Counted from the stretch's first letter, positions 51,081-61,720 are shown. The stretch is 64,000 nucleotides of DNA from Vibrio sp. JC009 (GCF_029016485.1 NZ_CP092106.1:2170001-2234000); one strand, 5' to 3'. Translations and numbers: made by a program. The notes: generated from the sequence alone by a model not told the origin.

Positions 51081-51469
51081 CTTTTGTTGAAAATTAACGA
51101 CACTGAATTGACACAATATCTCTCCCCGGTGCTCTTTGGGCCATCCGGAAACACGTGCCCCAGATGGCTGTCGCACGCTGCACAGCGGATTTCTGTTCGT
51201 TTCATTCCATGGCTGAAATCATCAAGGTACTTAATCGCCCCCTCACTCACCGGCGCATCGAAACTGGGCCAGCCACAACCGGAATCATATTTATTGCTGT
51301 GATGGAAAAGTGGCGCCTGACAGCAGGTACACAGGTATTCCCCTGACTCTCTGTTGTGCAGTAACTTACCACTGAAAGGGGATTCCGTGCCGCCTTCCCG
51401 GCACACGGAAAATTCTTCATCAGTCAGGATGTTGCGCCACTCCTGCTCTGTCTTAACTATTTTTTGCAT
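51062..51469 (-). CDS. msrB: Methionine-R-sulfoxide reductase MsrB
   Basis: About 135 aa from ATG 51469, which has GAGGAAA upstream. It reduces methionine-R-sulfoxide in oxidised proteins. Zinc-binding pairs are seen (CTCC and CAAC), the catalytic Cys is in [11 protein letters not shown], and GCGWPSF and [10 protein letters not shown] are family motifs. It is divergent from gapA, as in E. coli. Confidence 0.96.
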   Translation of the reverse strand: MQKIVKTEQEWRNILTDEEFSVCREGGTESPFSGKLLHNRESGEYLCTCCQAPLFHHSNKYDSGCGWPSFDAPVSEGAIKYLDDFSHGMKRTEIRCAACDSHLGHVFPDGPKSTGERYCVNSVSLIFNKSKKEGQ

Positions 51470-51481
51470 CGCTTTCCTCAC

Positions 51482-52807
<1,326 letters not shown>

Positions 52808-52840
52808 GCATTAGTTAAGACTTTCTTTGAAAGACTTAGA

Positions 52841-52867
52841 AAAAGGCGGCCATTGGTCGCCTTTTTT
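52841..52867 (+). terminator. Terminator of gapA
   Basis: AAAGGCG...CGCCTTT with a GCCATTGGT loop and a trailing T run. Confidence 0.88.
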
Positions 52868-52938
52868 AGTCTTATCACTCTGTAAAATGAGGTTTCCGGC
52901 CCCCAGGGAACCCCGGCAACTATAGGAAATATGCTCTC

Positions 52939-53820
52939 ATGGAAAAACATTCATCTGTTGTTAATGCACTGGCTGACTGTGTCACTATCGTAGAAAGAGA
53001 AGGCGCAAAAATCGTAAGCGTTCAACATGAAAAAGCACAGGCAGAGATTGCCCTTCACGGCGCGCACGTTATCTCATTTAAGCCACAGGGTCAGGAAGAC
53101 GTTATCTGGCTGAGCGAAAAAGCAGATTTCAGCCCTGAAAAAGCCATCCGTGGCGGTATCCCGGTATGCTGGCCATGGTTTGGCCGCGTCGCAGCGCCTG
53201 CTCACGGTTTCGCACGTACCAGCGAATGGGCTCTGATTGAGCACAGGGAAACAGAAGAAGGCGTGATTGTCTGCCTTGGTCTGGAAGAGAACGAAGAGAC
53301 GCTGGCAGTATGGCCTCACGCATTCCAGGCTCGTCTGTATGTTGAAGTTTCTGAAAAACTGAAAGTTACTCTGGATGTGACCAACACTGACGACAAAGAG
53401 TGGAAATTCTCTGGTGCGCTGCACACTTATTTCAACATTGCTGACATCCGTGAGTCTGTGACTACAGGTATGGGTGCTGAGTACATTGACAGCCTGCAGG
53501 AAGGTAAAATCTGCCAGGGTGGCGCTGAGCTGCAACTGACTGACACTGTTGACCGTGTTTACACTCAGCCGGAAGAACTGATTAAGATCAGCGATCCTAA
53601 GAACAGCCGTACCATCGAAATCCGTAACTCCGGTGATAACTCGGCAGTTATCTGGAACCCTTGGGCAGAAGGTGCTGCCGGTATGGGTGATATGCAGGAT
53701 AACGGCTGGGAAACTATGCTGTGTGTTGAGTCTACCCTTCACGCTAAGAGCATTGAAGAAGGTAAAATTCTTGCTCCTGAAGAAAGCTATCAGTTGGTAA
53801 CCGAAATCTCGGTTGGTTAG
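52939..53820 (+). CDS. yeaD: D-hexose-6-phosphate mutarotase (YeaD family)
   Basis: 293 aa, aldose-1-epimerase fold. Conserved parts are IRGGIPVCWPWFG and HGFARTSEW, with catalytic His/Glu of the family. It interconverts anomers of glucose-6-phosphate and similar sugars. It lies after gapA, as yeaD does in E. coli, but behind the gapA terminator, so it has its own promoter. Confidence 0.93.
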   Translation: MEKHSSVVNALADCVTIVEREGAKIVSVQHEKAQAEIALHGAHVISFKPQGQEDVIWLSEKADFSPEKAIRGGIPVCWPWFGRVAAPAHGFARTSEWALIEHRETEEGVIVCLGLEENEETLAVWPHAFQARLYVEVSEKLKVTLDVTNTDDKEWKFSGALHTYFNIADIRESVTTGMGAEYIDSLQEGKICQGGAELQLTDTVDRVYTQPEELIKISDPKNSRTIEIRNSGDNSAVIWNPWAEGAAGMGDMQDNGWETMLCVESTLHAKSIEEGKILAPEESYQLVTEISVG

Positions 53821-53958
53821 AGCTGTCAGCTGTCGGCTTTCAGCTATCAGAGGTGGGTTACTGACCCACCTCGCCTTCTTTAATCCTGCTAAAGTTAATA
53901 GAAAAGTATAATTAAACCGCACTTACCACTGAAAGCTGACAGCTCAAAGCTGACAGCT
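53821..53958. repeat. Inverted-repeat element flanking a terminator
   Basis: AGCTGTCAGCTGTCGGCTTTC (53821-53841, continuing to 53843) is the near-complement of CTGAAAGCTGACAGCT (53929-53944), followed by another AAGCTGACAGCT (53947-53958). The unit begins right after the yeaD stop and ends 13 bases before the rlmA start. It has no coding capacity and resembles the small intergenic repeats common in Vibrio. Confidence 0.75.
53850..53872 (+). terminator. Terminator of yeaD
   Basis: GAGGTGGGT-TACTG-ACCCACCTC, a perfect 9-bp stem followed by a mixed T-rich stretch; it lies inside the inverted-repeat element. Confidence 0.75.
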
Positions 53959-53971
53959 CAAAGGAAAAACC

Positions 53972-54781
53972 ATGCACTACCAATGCCCTCTCTGCCACCA
54001 ATCTTTAAATCTTCAAAAAAATAGTTTCCGCTGTGAAAACAATCACCAGTTCGATGTGGCTAAGGAAGGGTATGTCAACCTGATGCCTGCAAATCAGAAG
54101 CGCTCCAAAAATCCTGGTGACAGCACTGAGATGATGCAGGCGCGAAGAGCATTTCTAAATAGCGGCCATTACGACAAACTTGCAAATCGCGTTGCTGAGA
54201 TCTGTAGTAAATACAGCAACGGTTCTTTACTGGACATTGGCTGCGGTGAAGGTTATTACACTCAAAAAGTGTGTCAGCAGCTTTCCGGGAAAGTGTCTGA
54301 TGCCCAGGTCTATGGCTTAGATATCGCCAAAGTCGCGGTAAGGTATGCCTCTAAACGTTACCCTGACTGCCACTTCTCTGTTGCCTCCAGCCACAGACTG
54401 CCGTTTGAAGACAGCTCACTGGATACCATTCTGAGAATCTATGCCCCCTGTAAAGCAGAAGAACTTAGCCGCTGCATCAAAGAGGGTGGTTTTGTTGTCA
54501 CGGTAACCCCGGCAGCCCGTCATCTTTATGAGCTAAGAGATCGTATCTACGATGGCGTCAGACTGCATGATGAATCTGCAGAATCCATTGAAGGCTTTAC
54601 ACTGGTCAATGAAGAAAAGCTTAATTACCTAATGAACCTGACCGGCCCGGAAGCGGCTGATCTGCTTCAGATGACTCCCTTTGCCTGGAAAGCAACGCCG
54701 AAATTCAAAGCAGAGCTGACATCGGCCAAAGAGTTTCCCTGTGAAGCCGATTTTATGATCCGCGTATACCAAAAAATCTGA
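53972..54781 (+). CDS. rlmA: 23S rRNA (guanine-N1)-methyltransferase RlmA
   Basis: 269 aa. A zinc finger near the N terminus (CPLCHQSLN and CENNHQFD) recognises 23S helix 35; the SAM-binding motif is LLDIGCGEGYY. It methylates G745 in Gram-negative bacteria. KEGYVNLMPANQKRSKNPGD is a family signature. A fresh ribosome site AAAGGAAA lies just behind the inverted-repeat element. Confidence 0.93.
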   Translation: MHYQCPLCHQSLNLQKNSFRCENNHQFDVAKEGYVNLMPANQKRSKNPGDSTEMMQARRAFLNSGHYDKLANRVAEICSKYSNGSLLDIGCGEGYYTQKVCQQLSGKVSDAQVYGLDIAKVAVRYASKRYPDCHFSVASSHRLPFEDSSLDTILRIYAPCKAEELSRCIKEGGFVVTVTPAARHLYELRDRIYDGVRLHDESAESIEGFTLVNEEKLNYLMNLTGPEAADLLQMTPFAWKATPKFKAELTSAKEFPCEADFMIRVYQKI

Positions 54782-54853
54782 GCCTGCCTGCTGATTTGTA
54801 TTTCATACTCGTCTACCCTTTAAGTCAGGTTTATCAGTACGTAAGGAAACGGT

Positions 54854-55795
54854 ATGCGTTCATTAGCTCTAATCCTGACCACATTAATTGCAGGGTGCGC
54901 AGGCGGAAACAAGCCTAATTCCGCTTATGCGATGGAAAGCTATTACGATTACCAGTTATTCTCCGGCAAAGGTCAGGCCCTGACTCTTGAGCAGTTGGCT
55001 AATGAACTTGGCTCCTATGACGTAATCTTAGTGGGAGAATGGCATACCCACCCGGCAACTCACCTTTTTCAGGCACGGCTGCTACAGTCTCTGCACAGAA
55101 AACTCGATAAGCTTGCCCTTTCAATGGAGCAGTTTTCCCGCGATAAACAGGATATTTTAGATCAGTATCTGAATGGTGATATTGGCGAAGTCACCCTCAC
55201 TTCAGAAGCCAAAGCATGGCCGAACTACGAAAGCGACTACCGGCCTCTGGTGGAATACTCAAAAGCAAACGCGATTCCTGTTATCGCAGCAAATGCGCCT
55301 AAGCAGGTCGTCAGATGTATAGGACAAGAAGGACTGGGCTATCTGGATATCCTTGATGAAAAAGAGCGCCTGTATATTGCTAAAACAATCAACACTTCCG
55401 ACTCACCCTATAAAACAAGGTTTATGCAATCCATGCATCACGGCAAACCTGAAGACAACGCCAACCATTTTGCCGCTCAGGTCACCTGGGATGAAACCAT
55501 GGCGGAAAGTATTGTCCGCTACCTGAAGGCAAATCCTTCACATAAAGTGATGCACATTGCCGGTAAGTTTCATACTGAGAAAGGCCTGGGCATAGCAAAT
55601 TCTGTACAAACGAGGGATGCCGGCCTGAAGGTTGCTGTGATCACCCCTGTTAGTGAATTGTCTGATAACTCGCCAGATTATCAGCTCTTAGTACTCGCCC
55701 CACCTGCCCGTTTCATTCAAAAAGAGAACCAAATGAAGTCCATACATAAAATGGCCGGAAGAAATAAAAATCTGAAATGTGAAAAACCTGATTAA
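54854..55795 (+). CDS. ChaN-like lipoprotein
   Basis: 313 aa with lipobox LIAGC at residue ~15. The mature part has VILVGEWHTHPATHLFQARLL, the pattern of the ChaN/iron-regulated lipoprotein family, which can bind heme and is linked to iron stress in other bacteria. Further His residues are in MHHGKPEDN and GKFHTEKG. No iron-regulatory box was searched in detail. It is a single-gene unit. Confidence 0.85.
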   Translation: MRSLALILTTLIAGCAGGNKPNSAYAMESYYDYQLFSGKGQALTLEQLANELGSYDVILVGEWHTHPATHLFQARLLQSLHRKLDKLALSMEQFSRDKQDILDQYLNGDIGEVTLTSEAKAWPNYESDYRPLVEYSKANAIPVIAANAPKQVVRCIGQEGLGYLDILDEKERLYIAKTINTSDSPYKTRFMQSMHHGKPEDNANHFAAQVTWDETMAESIVRYLKANPSHKVMHIAGKFHTEKGLGIANSVQTRDAGLKVAVITPVSELSDNSPDYQLLVLAPPARFIQKENQMKSIHKMAGRNKNLKCEKPD

Positions 55796-55945
55796 TTTGG
55801 TCTGCTTTTTGCTTCTTAAATAACCGATACGGTAAAGCGGCAAAAAAGATTAAAGTTTTGCCGCTTTCATCCGATAAGTTGATATCAGTACCGTTGGCTA
55901 TTGAGCGTACTGATGCATTTAGCAATCAAATATTGGGGCCGATTT

Positions 55946-56302
55946 ATGACACCAGTAGGAATGAATAACAATGCAGCTAAGGCTTATTCTTTGCAGCAGC
56001 CAAGTAGCGCCCAAAACGCTCCTAAGCTGGCAGAAGAAAAGCCCGAAGCGGTCAAAACTGAAAAGAGTGGCGTAATGCTTACCGAAGAAGGTAAAGCATT
56101 AATGGCTGCGCTTTCCGAGATTGATAAAGAAAGTAATCAGGTAGAAAAACCCTCGGATGCAAAATCTTTCGCTCATGGCGTATTCGGAATGGATAAGCCG
56201 GAAGGGGGAGAAGGCGTGAAAGAATCTGAAGACAGCTATACCGCAGGTCAGTTTCTTAAAGGGGCAGCAACTGTCGGGGCACTTCTGTTAGCAGTAGTTT
56301 AA
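55946..56302 (+). CDS. Hypothetical protein
   Basis: 118 aa from ATG 55946; the longer frame to 55901 has no ribosome site. The N-terminal ~90 residues are polar and Glu/Lys-rich, with a segment VMLTEEGKALMAALSEIDKE; a hydrophobic C-terminal stretch (GQFLKGAATVGALLLAVV) may attach it to a membrane. No family is recognised. An imperfect hairpin follows near 56325-56360. Confidence 0.6.
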   Translation: MTPVGMNNNAAKAYSLQQPSSAQNAPKLAEEKPEAVKTEKSGVMLTEEGKALMAALSEIDKESNQVEKPSDAKSFAHGVFGMDKPEGGEGVKESEDSYTAGQFLKGAATVGALLLAVV

Positions 56303-56376
56303 CCAACACTGCCTGATACAGCACGTACCCGGGAAGGATTGAAAAATCCGGCCCGGGCTGTTGTGTTTCTTTACCA

Positions 56377-56631
56377 CTAACTTTGAGTTGAGTGCTCAAG
56401 CTCAGTAAGAATGGCGATGGCCTGTGCTGAGTCCTCCCCGCACACCCACTCTGCCGCCTGAAATTTGTGGCAAACATCCGGTCGTTCAGGCTTACCAAAA
56501 AGCTTGCACAGATTCTTTTCATCCAGTTGCTTACAGCGTTCACCTGCCTTTTTCCCCTGCGGATGCAATGGATAACTGGTTGAAATACTCGGAGCAATGC
56601 AGCAAGCCCCACAACCTAAACGACATTCCAT
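56377..56631 (-). CDS. YkgJ family cysteine-cluster protein
   Basis: 84 aa. The spacing CRLGCGACCIAP followed by CKQL, CKLF, CHKF and CGED gives eight Cys expected to bind a metal cluster (zinc or iron). The function is unknown. It is divergent, 125 bases apart, from another cysteine-cluster protein of the YcgN type. Confidence 0.88.
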   Translation of the reverse strand: MECRLGCGACCIAPSISTSYPLHPQGKKAGERCKQLDEKNLCKLFGKPERPDVCHKFQAAEWVCGEDSAQAIAILTELEHSTQS

Positions 56632-56756
56632 ACAAACCTCTCAATAAAATAGGCGGCGATAGTAGCAAATGTCTGCGAATAGATCAGCAATCTGCTTGAA
56701 CTTTGCCTTTCAGAGAGGTATAAATTGCCGCCCAAATCATGTTTAAAGGCAGAGCA

Positions 56757-57224
56757 ATGACACAAGCATTCTGGCAGGAAAAAAAACTGGAAGAGATGAA
56801 CGAAGCCGAGTGGGAATCCCTCTGCGACGGCTGTGGCAAATGCTGCCTGCATAAACTGATGGATGAAGATACCGACGAAGTCTACTACACCAATGTAGCC
56901 TGCAGCTGGTTAAACAGTAAAACCTGCAGTTGCAAAGACTATCCAAACCGCTTTAAGTCCGGTGAAGAGTGCCTGAAGCTCACCAGAGACAAAATCCCGG
57001 AATTCCACTGGCTACCAGATACCTGCGCCTACCGCCTCCTGGCCGAAGGCAAAGATCTGCCTTCCTGGCACCCTCTACTAACCGGCTCAAAATCTGCCAT
57101 GCATGCTGCTGGTGAGAGTGTCCGTAATAAGATTGTTTATGAGGTTGATGTTAAAAATTGGGAGGACCACATTTTGAATCATCCTGATCGTGAGCATCTG
57201 GAAATCAGTCGTGACGAGGGTTAG
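56757..57224 (+). CDS. ycgN: YcgN family cysteine-cluster protein (UPF0260)
   Basis: 155 aa from ATG 56757 ([14 protein letters not shown]). Cysteine motifs are [22 protein letters not shown] and CLKL. The family is conserved in gammaproteobacteria as YcgN, with unknown function; it probably binds a metal. It is divergent from the smaller YkgJ-like gene. Confidence 0.9.
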   Translation: MTQAFWQEKKLEEMNEAEWESLCDGCGKCCLHKLMDEDTDEVYYTNVACSWLNSKTCSCKDYPNRFKSGEECLKLTRDKIPEFHWLPDTCAYRLLAEGKDLPSWHPLLTGSKSAMHAAGESVRNKIVYEVDVKNWEDHILNHPDREHLEISRDEG

Positions 57225-57286
57225 CGATATTATTCAATGGGTTACAAAATTGCCTTATTCTCAATAATCATCAGCAACCATCTATA

Positions 57287-57515
57287 TCAAAAAAATTTGC
57301 CGCCATTCATCATGTAGTAGCTGGCGAATGTATGCCGCAGAACGTGAGCGGCCTGTTTGCTCAGGCGTGGTACATGCTTTTTGATAAAGCGGTATACGGT
57401 TGAATAGCCAATGCTGAAAAGTGGCCCGGAATCGTCCTCCGGTAGCCAGGCAAACTTTTAGCACTTTTGCCATGTCATTGTGAAATGGATGTATTTCAGC
57501 TTCCTTAATTAAAGG
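57287..57515 (-). pseudogene. Relic of a P2-type tyrosine integrase
   Basis: Read on the minus strand, the first part gives LIKEAEIHPFHNDMAKVLKV then CLATGGRF, the start of the integrase catalytic domain with its first Arg region. After a one-base frame change near 57411, the next part reads GYSTVYRFIKKHVPRL then HVLRHTFASYYMMNGG, the box-II H-x-x-R. Sequence between the two is missing, as are the N terminus and the Tyr-bearing C terminus. It is therefore a deleted, frameshifted remnant that abuts the HEPN-family gene. A 63-codon open frame covers part of it by accident. Confidence 0.85.
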
Positions 57516-57516
57516 C

Positions 57517-57906
57517 TCATGCTATCAGAGCATCACATTTAGCTTTAAGGTTTTTAGCTGCATTCAGTGTTTCAATCGCATGAGCTTCGCTTACAAGTTC
57601 CCGAAGCTTATAGTCTGCTAATACTCTTTTAGACTTATATTGAGCAAGGATATAAGACAGCGATTTGAGAACTTTAGGATCATGTTGTTCGCAATCTTTC
57701 GCGTCTTGTGAATCCAGATAACTGATAAGAGAGGCATGGACGCCCTGGCCAGATACCGCCGGTGGTTCATTATCTAATATAGCTAGAACCGAATGGTACA
57801 TAGCATAATAACTTTTACTTATTGTAGTTCGATAATCCGCTTCTGAAGTGCTGTTGTTGTGCAGAACTTCTGCATGCTCTAGTAATTCTTGAGGAGTAAT
57901 CGGCAT
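57517..57906 (-). CDS. HEPN-like protein, second gene of an accessory pair
   Basis: 129 aa. The segment DYRTTISKSYYAMYHSVLA and the later RVLADYKLRELVSEAH match the HEPN-fold pattern (A/S-YYA-h-h-x-x and R-x-x-A-D-Y). RELVSEAH could be an R-x6-H motif, but its position in the fold is uncertain, so RNase activity is not established. It starts one base after the stop of the 267-aa partner, implying translational coupling. It ends against an integrase relic. A toxin, antitoxin or defence role is possible. Confidence 0.7.
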   Translation of the reverse strand: MPITPQELLEHAEVLHNNSTSEADYRTTISKSYYAMYHSVLAILDNEPPAVSGQGVHASLISYLDSQDAKDCEQHDPKVLKSLSYILAQYKSKRVLADYKLRELVSEAHAIETLNAAKNLKAKCDALIA

Positions 57907-57907
57907 A

Positions 57908-58711
57908 TTAAGCTGTTCCTCCTACAATTAGTTGACGTTTGTTTTGACTAACATCGAACCTAGCTACAATACCATTAGATACTAAATCATGCTCAACAAG
58001 TTTCTCACTCAGAGCCCAGTTGAGATCAAAAATAGCTTCCGGTTTACCGGCAACTTCGAAAATGACATCAAGTTGCTCTGATTCTGGTAGCACATGCAAT
58101 AAAGAATTTACCGGGCTAGCAATATCTTGTTCTTCTAGAACTTCTGCAGCCAATAGAGAAATTGCTCGTAAATTTTCTTCCGTCACACCGAAATTTTTAA
58201 CAGCAAAAGTTAACAATTTCTTTTTTAACTTAAGGTGTCGTGAAACTATCTGAAACGTATCAGACGCAGGATCATCTATATGGCTAATAACCCTTTCCGT
58301 GAAATCAAAATTATTGTAAAAGTCACTTGCACTAGCAATATTCTCAACTATGGCCACTGAGCTATGCTCAATAGGCAAATCGATTATTAGGTTGTACACC
58401 GACTTCGCAGCTCCAACAAAGCTAAGTGCCCAGATTACATTGCAGTGCACTGCTCGATCACCTTGACTCAATCTCAAAGCTTCTTGTGCATGAATTAACG
58501 TCTGCTTCTGTTGTCGCAAGGAGGTGTATAACAAAGTCAGAATCAAGTGAGTATGATCAGGGCTCGATAACTTTTCAGCTTCCCGTTTGTAATAAGCAAC
58601 TTCAAATTCACTTAAAACAGTATTCGAACTGATAGCTTCCATCAAGCTATCTAACAGTTCATTTGTTTTAGGTTCTGGTGCTAAAGCCGTCAAAGGAGAC
58701 TTCCTATACAA
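57908..58711 (-). CDS. Helical protein, first gene of an accessory pair
   Basis: About 267 aa. The start is uncertain: TTG 58711 (giving MYRKSPLT) has no clear ribosome site and upstream frames are closed. The protein is mainly helical, with TPR-like pairs around residues 50-130 (SPDHTHLILTLLYTSLRQQK, QGDRAVHCNVIWALSFVGAA), no signal peptide and no membrane helix. No family is recognised. It precedes the HEPN-like gene with one base between. Its AT-rich composition differs from neighbours, as would fit acquired DNA. Confidence 0.65.
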   Translation of the reverse strand: MYRKSPLTALAPEPKTNELLDSLMEAISSNTVLSEFEVAYYKREAEKLSSPDHTHLILTLLYTSLRQQKQTLIHAQEALRLSQGDRAVHCNVIWALSFVGAAKSVYNLIIDLPIEHSSVAIVENIASASDFYNNFDFTERVISHIDDPASDTFQIVSRHLKLKKKLLTFAVKNFGVTEENLRAISLLAAEVLEEQDIASPVNSLLHVLPESEQLDVIFEVAGKPEAIFDLNWALSEKLVEHDLVSNGIVARFDVSQNKRQLIVGGTA

Positions 58712-59187
58712 TTCACTGATACATTAGAAGGGTAATATAACTAGATATATGTTAGTACAGAGCATAACCAAATGATACTTGGACATGTCTAATAGATATA
58801 CCTAATTCGAACATGCATCATATAGTTTTTACCTTCTGAACGCTAATGAAAAAACGTTATATAGATGAATATAGATGGTTATTTGGGGATATGCGTGATT
58901 ATTGACACAGCTTTGCTAGATATATTAACCTACTAATGCACTGGCAAAATCCTTTCTGATCAATAGTATAACCTATCTATACACTGGAAAAGTTCAGCTA
59001 AAATGATACAAGCCTCGTAAATACCAAACTTAACCCTTTGTATTTGCGAGGCTATTTACTCTTACAAGAAGCCTCTCGCAAAACGCCTTTCTGTTGTTCA
59101 TATAATTCCAAACTCTTTCGAACGAAAACTAATTTATTCGTTCGCTCGTTCTCTTATACCATCGCACACAACAGAAATGAGGTCTCT
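58712..59187. other. AT-rich intergenic region between accessory pair and glpT
   Basis: 476 bases. It contains a 13-bp inverted repeat with one mismatch (GCCTCGTAAATAC near 59012 with GTATTTGCGAGGC near 59040-59052), GlpR-like repeats at 59116-59151 (listed separately) and the promoters of both units. No ORF is supported; the frame beginning 59038 is a 5' extension of glpT without a ribosome site. Confidence 0.6.
59116..59151. promoter_or_regulatory. Likely GlpR operator region
   Basis: GAACGAAA (59120-59127) and ATTCGTTCG (59136-59144), with CTCGTTC next, form inverted and direct repeats of the TTCG-rich half-site used by GlpR. They lie ~40-70 bp before the glpT start. The assignment rests on resemblance only. 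Confidence 0.55.
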
Positions 59188-60555
59188 ATGTTTGGAATAT
59201 TCAAACCTAAGGCGCATATCGATCGCTTAGATACCGGCCAGATCGACAGCACTTATACCCGTCTACGCTGGCAGCTCTTTATCGGTATTTTTGTCGGATA
59301 CGCCGGTTATTATCTGGTTCGTAAAAACTTTAGTCTGGCTATGCCCTACCTGATTGATGAGGGTTACAGCCGGGGGGATTTGGGGGTTGCACTGGCTGCG
59401 GTCTCCATTGCCTATGGTTTATCTAAGTTTCTGATGGGCAGTGTCTCCGACCGTTCCAATCCAAGGTACTTTCTCAGTGGCGGTCTGCTTTTATCCGCTT
59501 TGATTATGTTCTGCTTTGGCTTTATGCCATGGGCGACCGGCAGTATCACAGCCATGTTTATTCTGCTGTTCTTAAACGGCTGGTTCCAGGGTATGGGCTG
59601 GCCAGCATGTGGGCGGACCATGGTTCACTGGTGGTCGCGTAAAGAACGGGGGGAAATCGTATCTGTCTGGAACGTGGCTCATAACATTGGTGGCGGCTTA
59701 ATCGGCCCTATGTTCCTGCTCGGTCTGTGGATGTTCCATGATGACTGGCGTACCGCATTTTATGTCCCTGCATTTTTCGCAACTCTTGTTGCCATCTTTA
59801 TCTGGGCAACAGTTCGCGACACGCCTCAGTCCTGCGGTCTACCGTCGATCGAAGAGTATAAAAACGACTATCCGGATGAATACGATGAGTCCCATGAGAA
59901 AGAGATGACCGCTAAGGAAATCTTCTTTAAGTATGTCTTCTCTAACAAGCTGCTGTGGTCCATCGCCATTGCTAACGCCTTTGTTTACTTAATTCGTTAC
60001 GGTGTTCTGGACTGGGCACCGGTTTACCTGAAAGAAGCAAAAGAGTTTACCGTAGATAAATCTTCCTGGGCTTACTTCCTTTATGAGTGGGCCGGTATTC
60101 CGGGCACCCTGCTGTGTGGCTGGCTATCAGATAAACTGTTTAAAGGGCGCCGTGCCCCAGCAGGCATTCTGTTTATGGCCCTGGTGACTATAGCTGTACT
60201 TGTTTACTGGTTTAACCCTGCCGGTAACCCTACTGTCGATATGATTGCCCTGGTTGCTATCGGCTTCCTGATTTACGGTCCGGTTATGCTGATTGGTCTT
60301 TACGCTCTGGAGCTGGCTCCGAAGAAAGCAGCCGGCACAGCGGCAGGTCTGACCGGGCTATTTGGCTATCTGGGTGGCGCTGTGGCTGCAAACGCCGTAC
60401 TTGGTTATACGGTGGACCACTTTGGCTGGGATGGCGGGTTTATCATTCTGGTCGGCTCATGTATCACATCTATCGTATGTCTGACCTACGCCCTGATGGG
60501 TGAGCGCAATCATCACGAACAGAAGAGACTTCAAGAAGAACAGGCTGCAAAATAA
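59188..60555 (+). CDS. glpT: Glycerol-3-phosphate/phosphate antiporter
   Basis: 455 aa from ATG 59188, behind GAGG (59179-59182). A 12-helix major facilitator of the organophosphate:phosphate antiporter family, with [17 protein letters not shown] near the N terminus. It imports glycerol-3-phosphate. The next gene, glpQ, follows after 52 bases and supplies its substrate, as in the E. coli glpTQ operon. Confidence 0.96.
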   Translation: MFGIFKPKAHIDRLDTGQIDSTYTRLRWQLFIGIFVGYAGYYLVRKNFSLAMPYLIDEGYSRGDLGVALAAVSIAYGLSKFLMGSVSDRSNPRYFLSGGLLLSALIMFCFGFMPWATGSITAMFILLFLNGWFQGMGWPACGRTMVHWWSRKERGEIVSVWNVAHNIGGGLIGPMFLLGLWMFHDDWRTAFYVPAFFATLVAIFIWATVRDTPQSCGLPSIEEYKNDYPDEYDESHEKEMTAKEIFFKYVFSNKLLWSIAIANAFVYLIRYGVLDWAPVYLKEAKEFTVDKSSWAYFLYEWAGIPGTLLCGWLSDKLFKGRRAPAGILFMALVTIAVLVYWFNPAGNPTVDMIALVAIGFLIYGPVMLIGLYALELAPKKAAGTAAGLTGLFGYLGGAVAANAVLGYTVDHFGWDGGFIILVGSCITSIVCLTYALMGERNHHEQKRLQEEQAAK

Positions 60556-60607
60556 TCACAAGGCGAAGCCGGTTATACCCGGCTTCCCGCAAACCAAGGA
60601 CTAAAAC

Positions 60608-61663
60608 ATGAACAAAACCCCTCTGTACGTTACCGCCCTGGCTATCTGCTTCTCATCTGTTGCTGTAGCAAAACCCCTGGTTATCGCCCACCGCGGCGCA
60701 TCAGGCTATTTGCCTGAACACACACTGGAGGCTAAGACTCTTGCCTATGCAATGAAACCAGATTACATAGAGCAGGATGTTGTAATGACGAAAGACAATC
60801 AGATTGTGGTACTTCACGACCACTATCTTGACCGCGTTACCGATGTAGCTTCCAAATATCCAGACCGTGCCCGGGAAGACGGACGCTACTACGCCATCGA
60901 CTTTACTCTGGCCGAAATCAAATCTCTCAGGGTAACTGAAGGCTTTAAGGTAGATGATAAAGGTAATATCGCACCGGGCTACCCTACCCGCTTCCCTATG
61001 TGGAAGTCCGATTTTACCGTTCCTACTCTTGCCGAAGAAATTGAGCTGATTCAGGGCCTGAACAAAACACTGGGCTATAACATCGGCATCTACCCGGAAA
61101 TAAAAGCACCATGGTTCCACAGGCATGAAGGAAAAGATATTTCCTTAGAAGTGCTGAAAGAGCTGAAAAAATACGGCTATGACAGCATGGATGACAAAGC
61201 TTACGTTCAGTGTTTTGACCCTAACGAAACCATGCGTATCAATAACGAACTGATGCCAGCTCTGGATATGGATCTTAAGCTTGTCCAGTTAATAGCGCAC
61301 ACCGACTGGAACGAAACCATGGAGTACAGCGACGGTAAAGCGACACCATACAACTACGACTGGATGTTTAAGCCGGGTGCAATGAAAAAGATTGCAGAAT
61401 ATGCCGAAGGGATTGGTCCGTGGAAACCTATGCTGGTTGATAATAAATCCAAGAAAGGCAATATCATCATCAATCCAATGATGCAGGAGGCCAGAGAAGC
61501 AGGGTTGCAGGTCCACCCGTACACTTTCCGTGCCGATCCGGGCAGAATTCCGGCTTATACCGACAGCTTCGAAGGTATGCTGGATATCTTCTACAATCAG
61601 GTAAAAGTGGATGGTTTATTTACCGATTTCCCGGATAAAGCGGTAAGTTTCCTTAATCAGTAA
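60608..61663 (+). CDS. glpQ: Periplasmic glycerophosphodiester phosphodiesterase
   Basis: 351 aa with signal peptide ending SVAVA. The active site is AHRGASGYLPEHTLEA with EQDVVMTKDN and HDHYLDRVTD, giving the metal-binding Glu/Asp and catalytic His. It cleaves glycerophosphodiesters in the periplasm to glycerol-3-phosphate, which GlpT imports. A strong terminator follows directly. Confidence 0.96.
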   Translation: MNKTPLYVTALAICFSSVAVAKPLVIAHRGASGYLPEHTLEAKTLAYAMKPDYIEQDVVMTKDNQIVVLHDHYLDRVTDVASKYPDRAREDGRYYAIDFTLAEIKSLRVTEGFKVDDKGNIAPGYPTRFPMWKSDFTVPTLAEEIELIQGLNKTLGYNIGIYPEIKAPWFHRHEGKDISLEVLKELKKYGYDSMDDKAYVQCFDPNETMRINNELMPALDMDLKLVQLIAHTDWNETMEYSDGKATPYNYDWMFKPGAMKKIAEYAEGIGPWKPMLVDNKSKKGNIIINPMMQEAREAGLQVHPYTFRADPGRIPAYTDSFEGMLDIFYNQVKVDGLFTDFPDKAVSFLNQ

Positions 61664-61665
61664 CC

Positions 61666-61708
61666 AAAAAAGCCTTAGCGATTTAATGAACCGCTAAGGC
61701 TTTTCTTT
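61666..61708. terminator. Terminator of glpTQ (and of recR)
   Basis: AAAGCCTTAGCG and CGCTAAGGCTTT, a 12-bp stem with an 11-base loop, with A/T tracts on both sides; it lies between converging glpQ and recR. Confidence 0.9.
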
Positions 61709-61720
61709 TCAATAAGCACT

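Noticed and set aside
53074..53922. 282-aa ORF on - strand over yeaD
   Set aside because: Antisense shadow; yeaD has clear family motifs, and the reverse frame has no recognisable domain or ribosome site.
57282..57473. 63-aa ORF on - strand as a real small gene
   Set aside because: Its first third is integrase-like and the rest is the wrong frame of an integrase relic, so it is a pseudogene accident.
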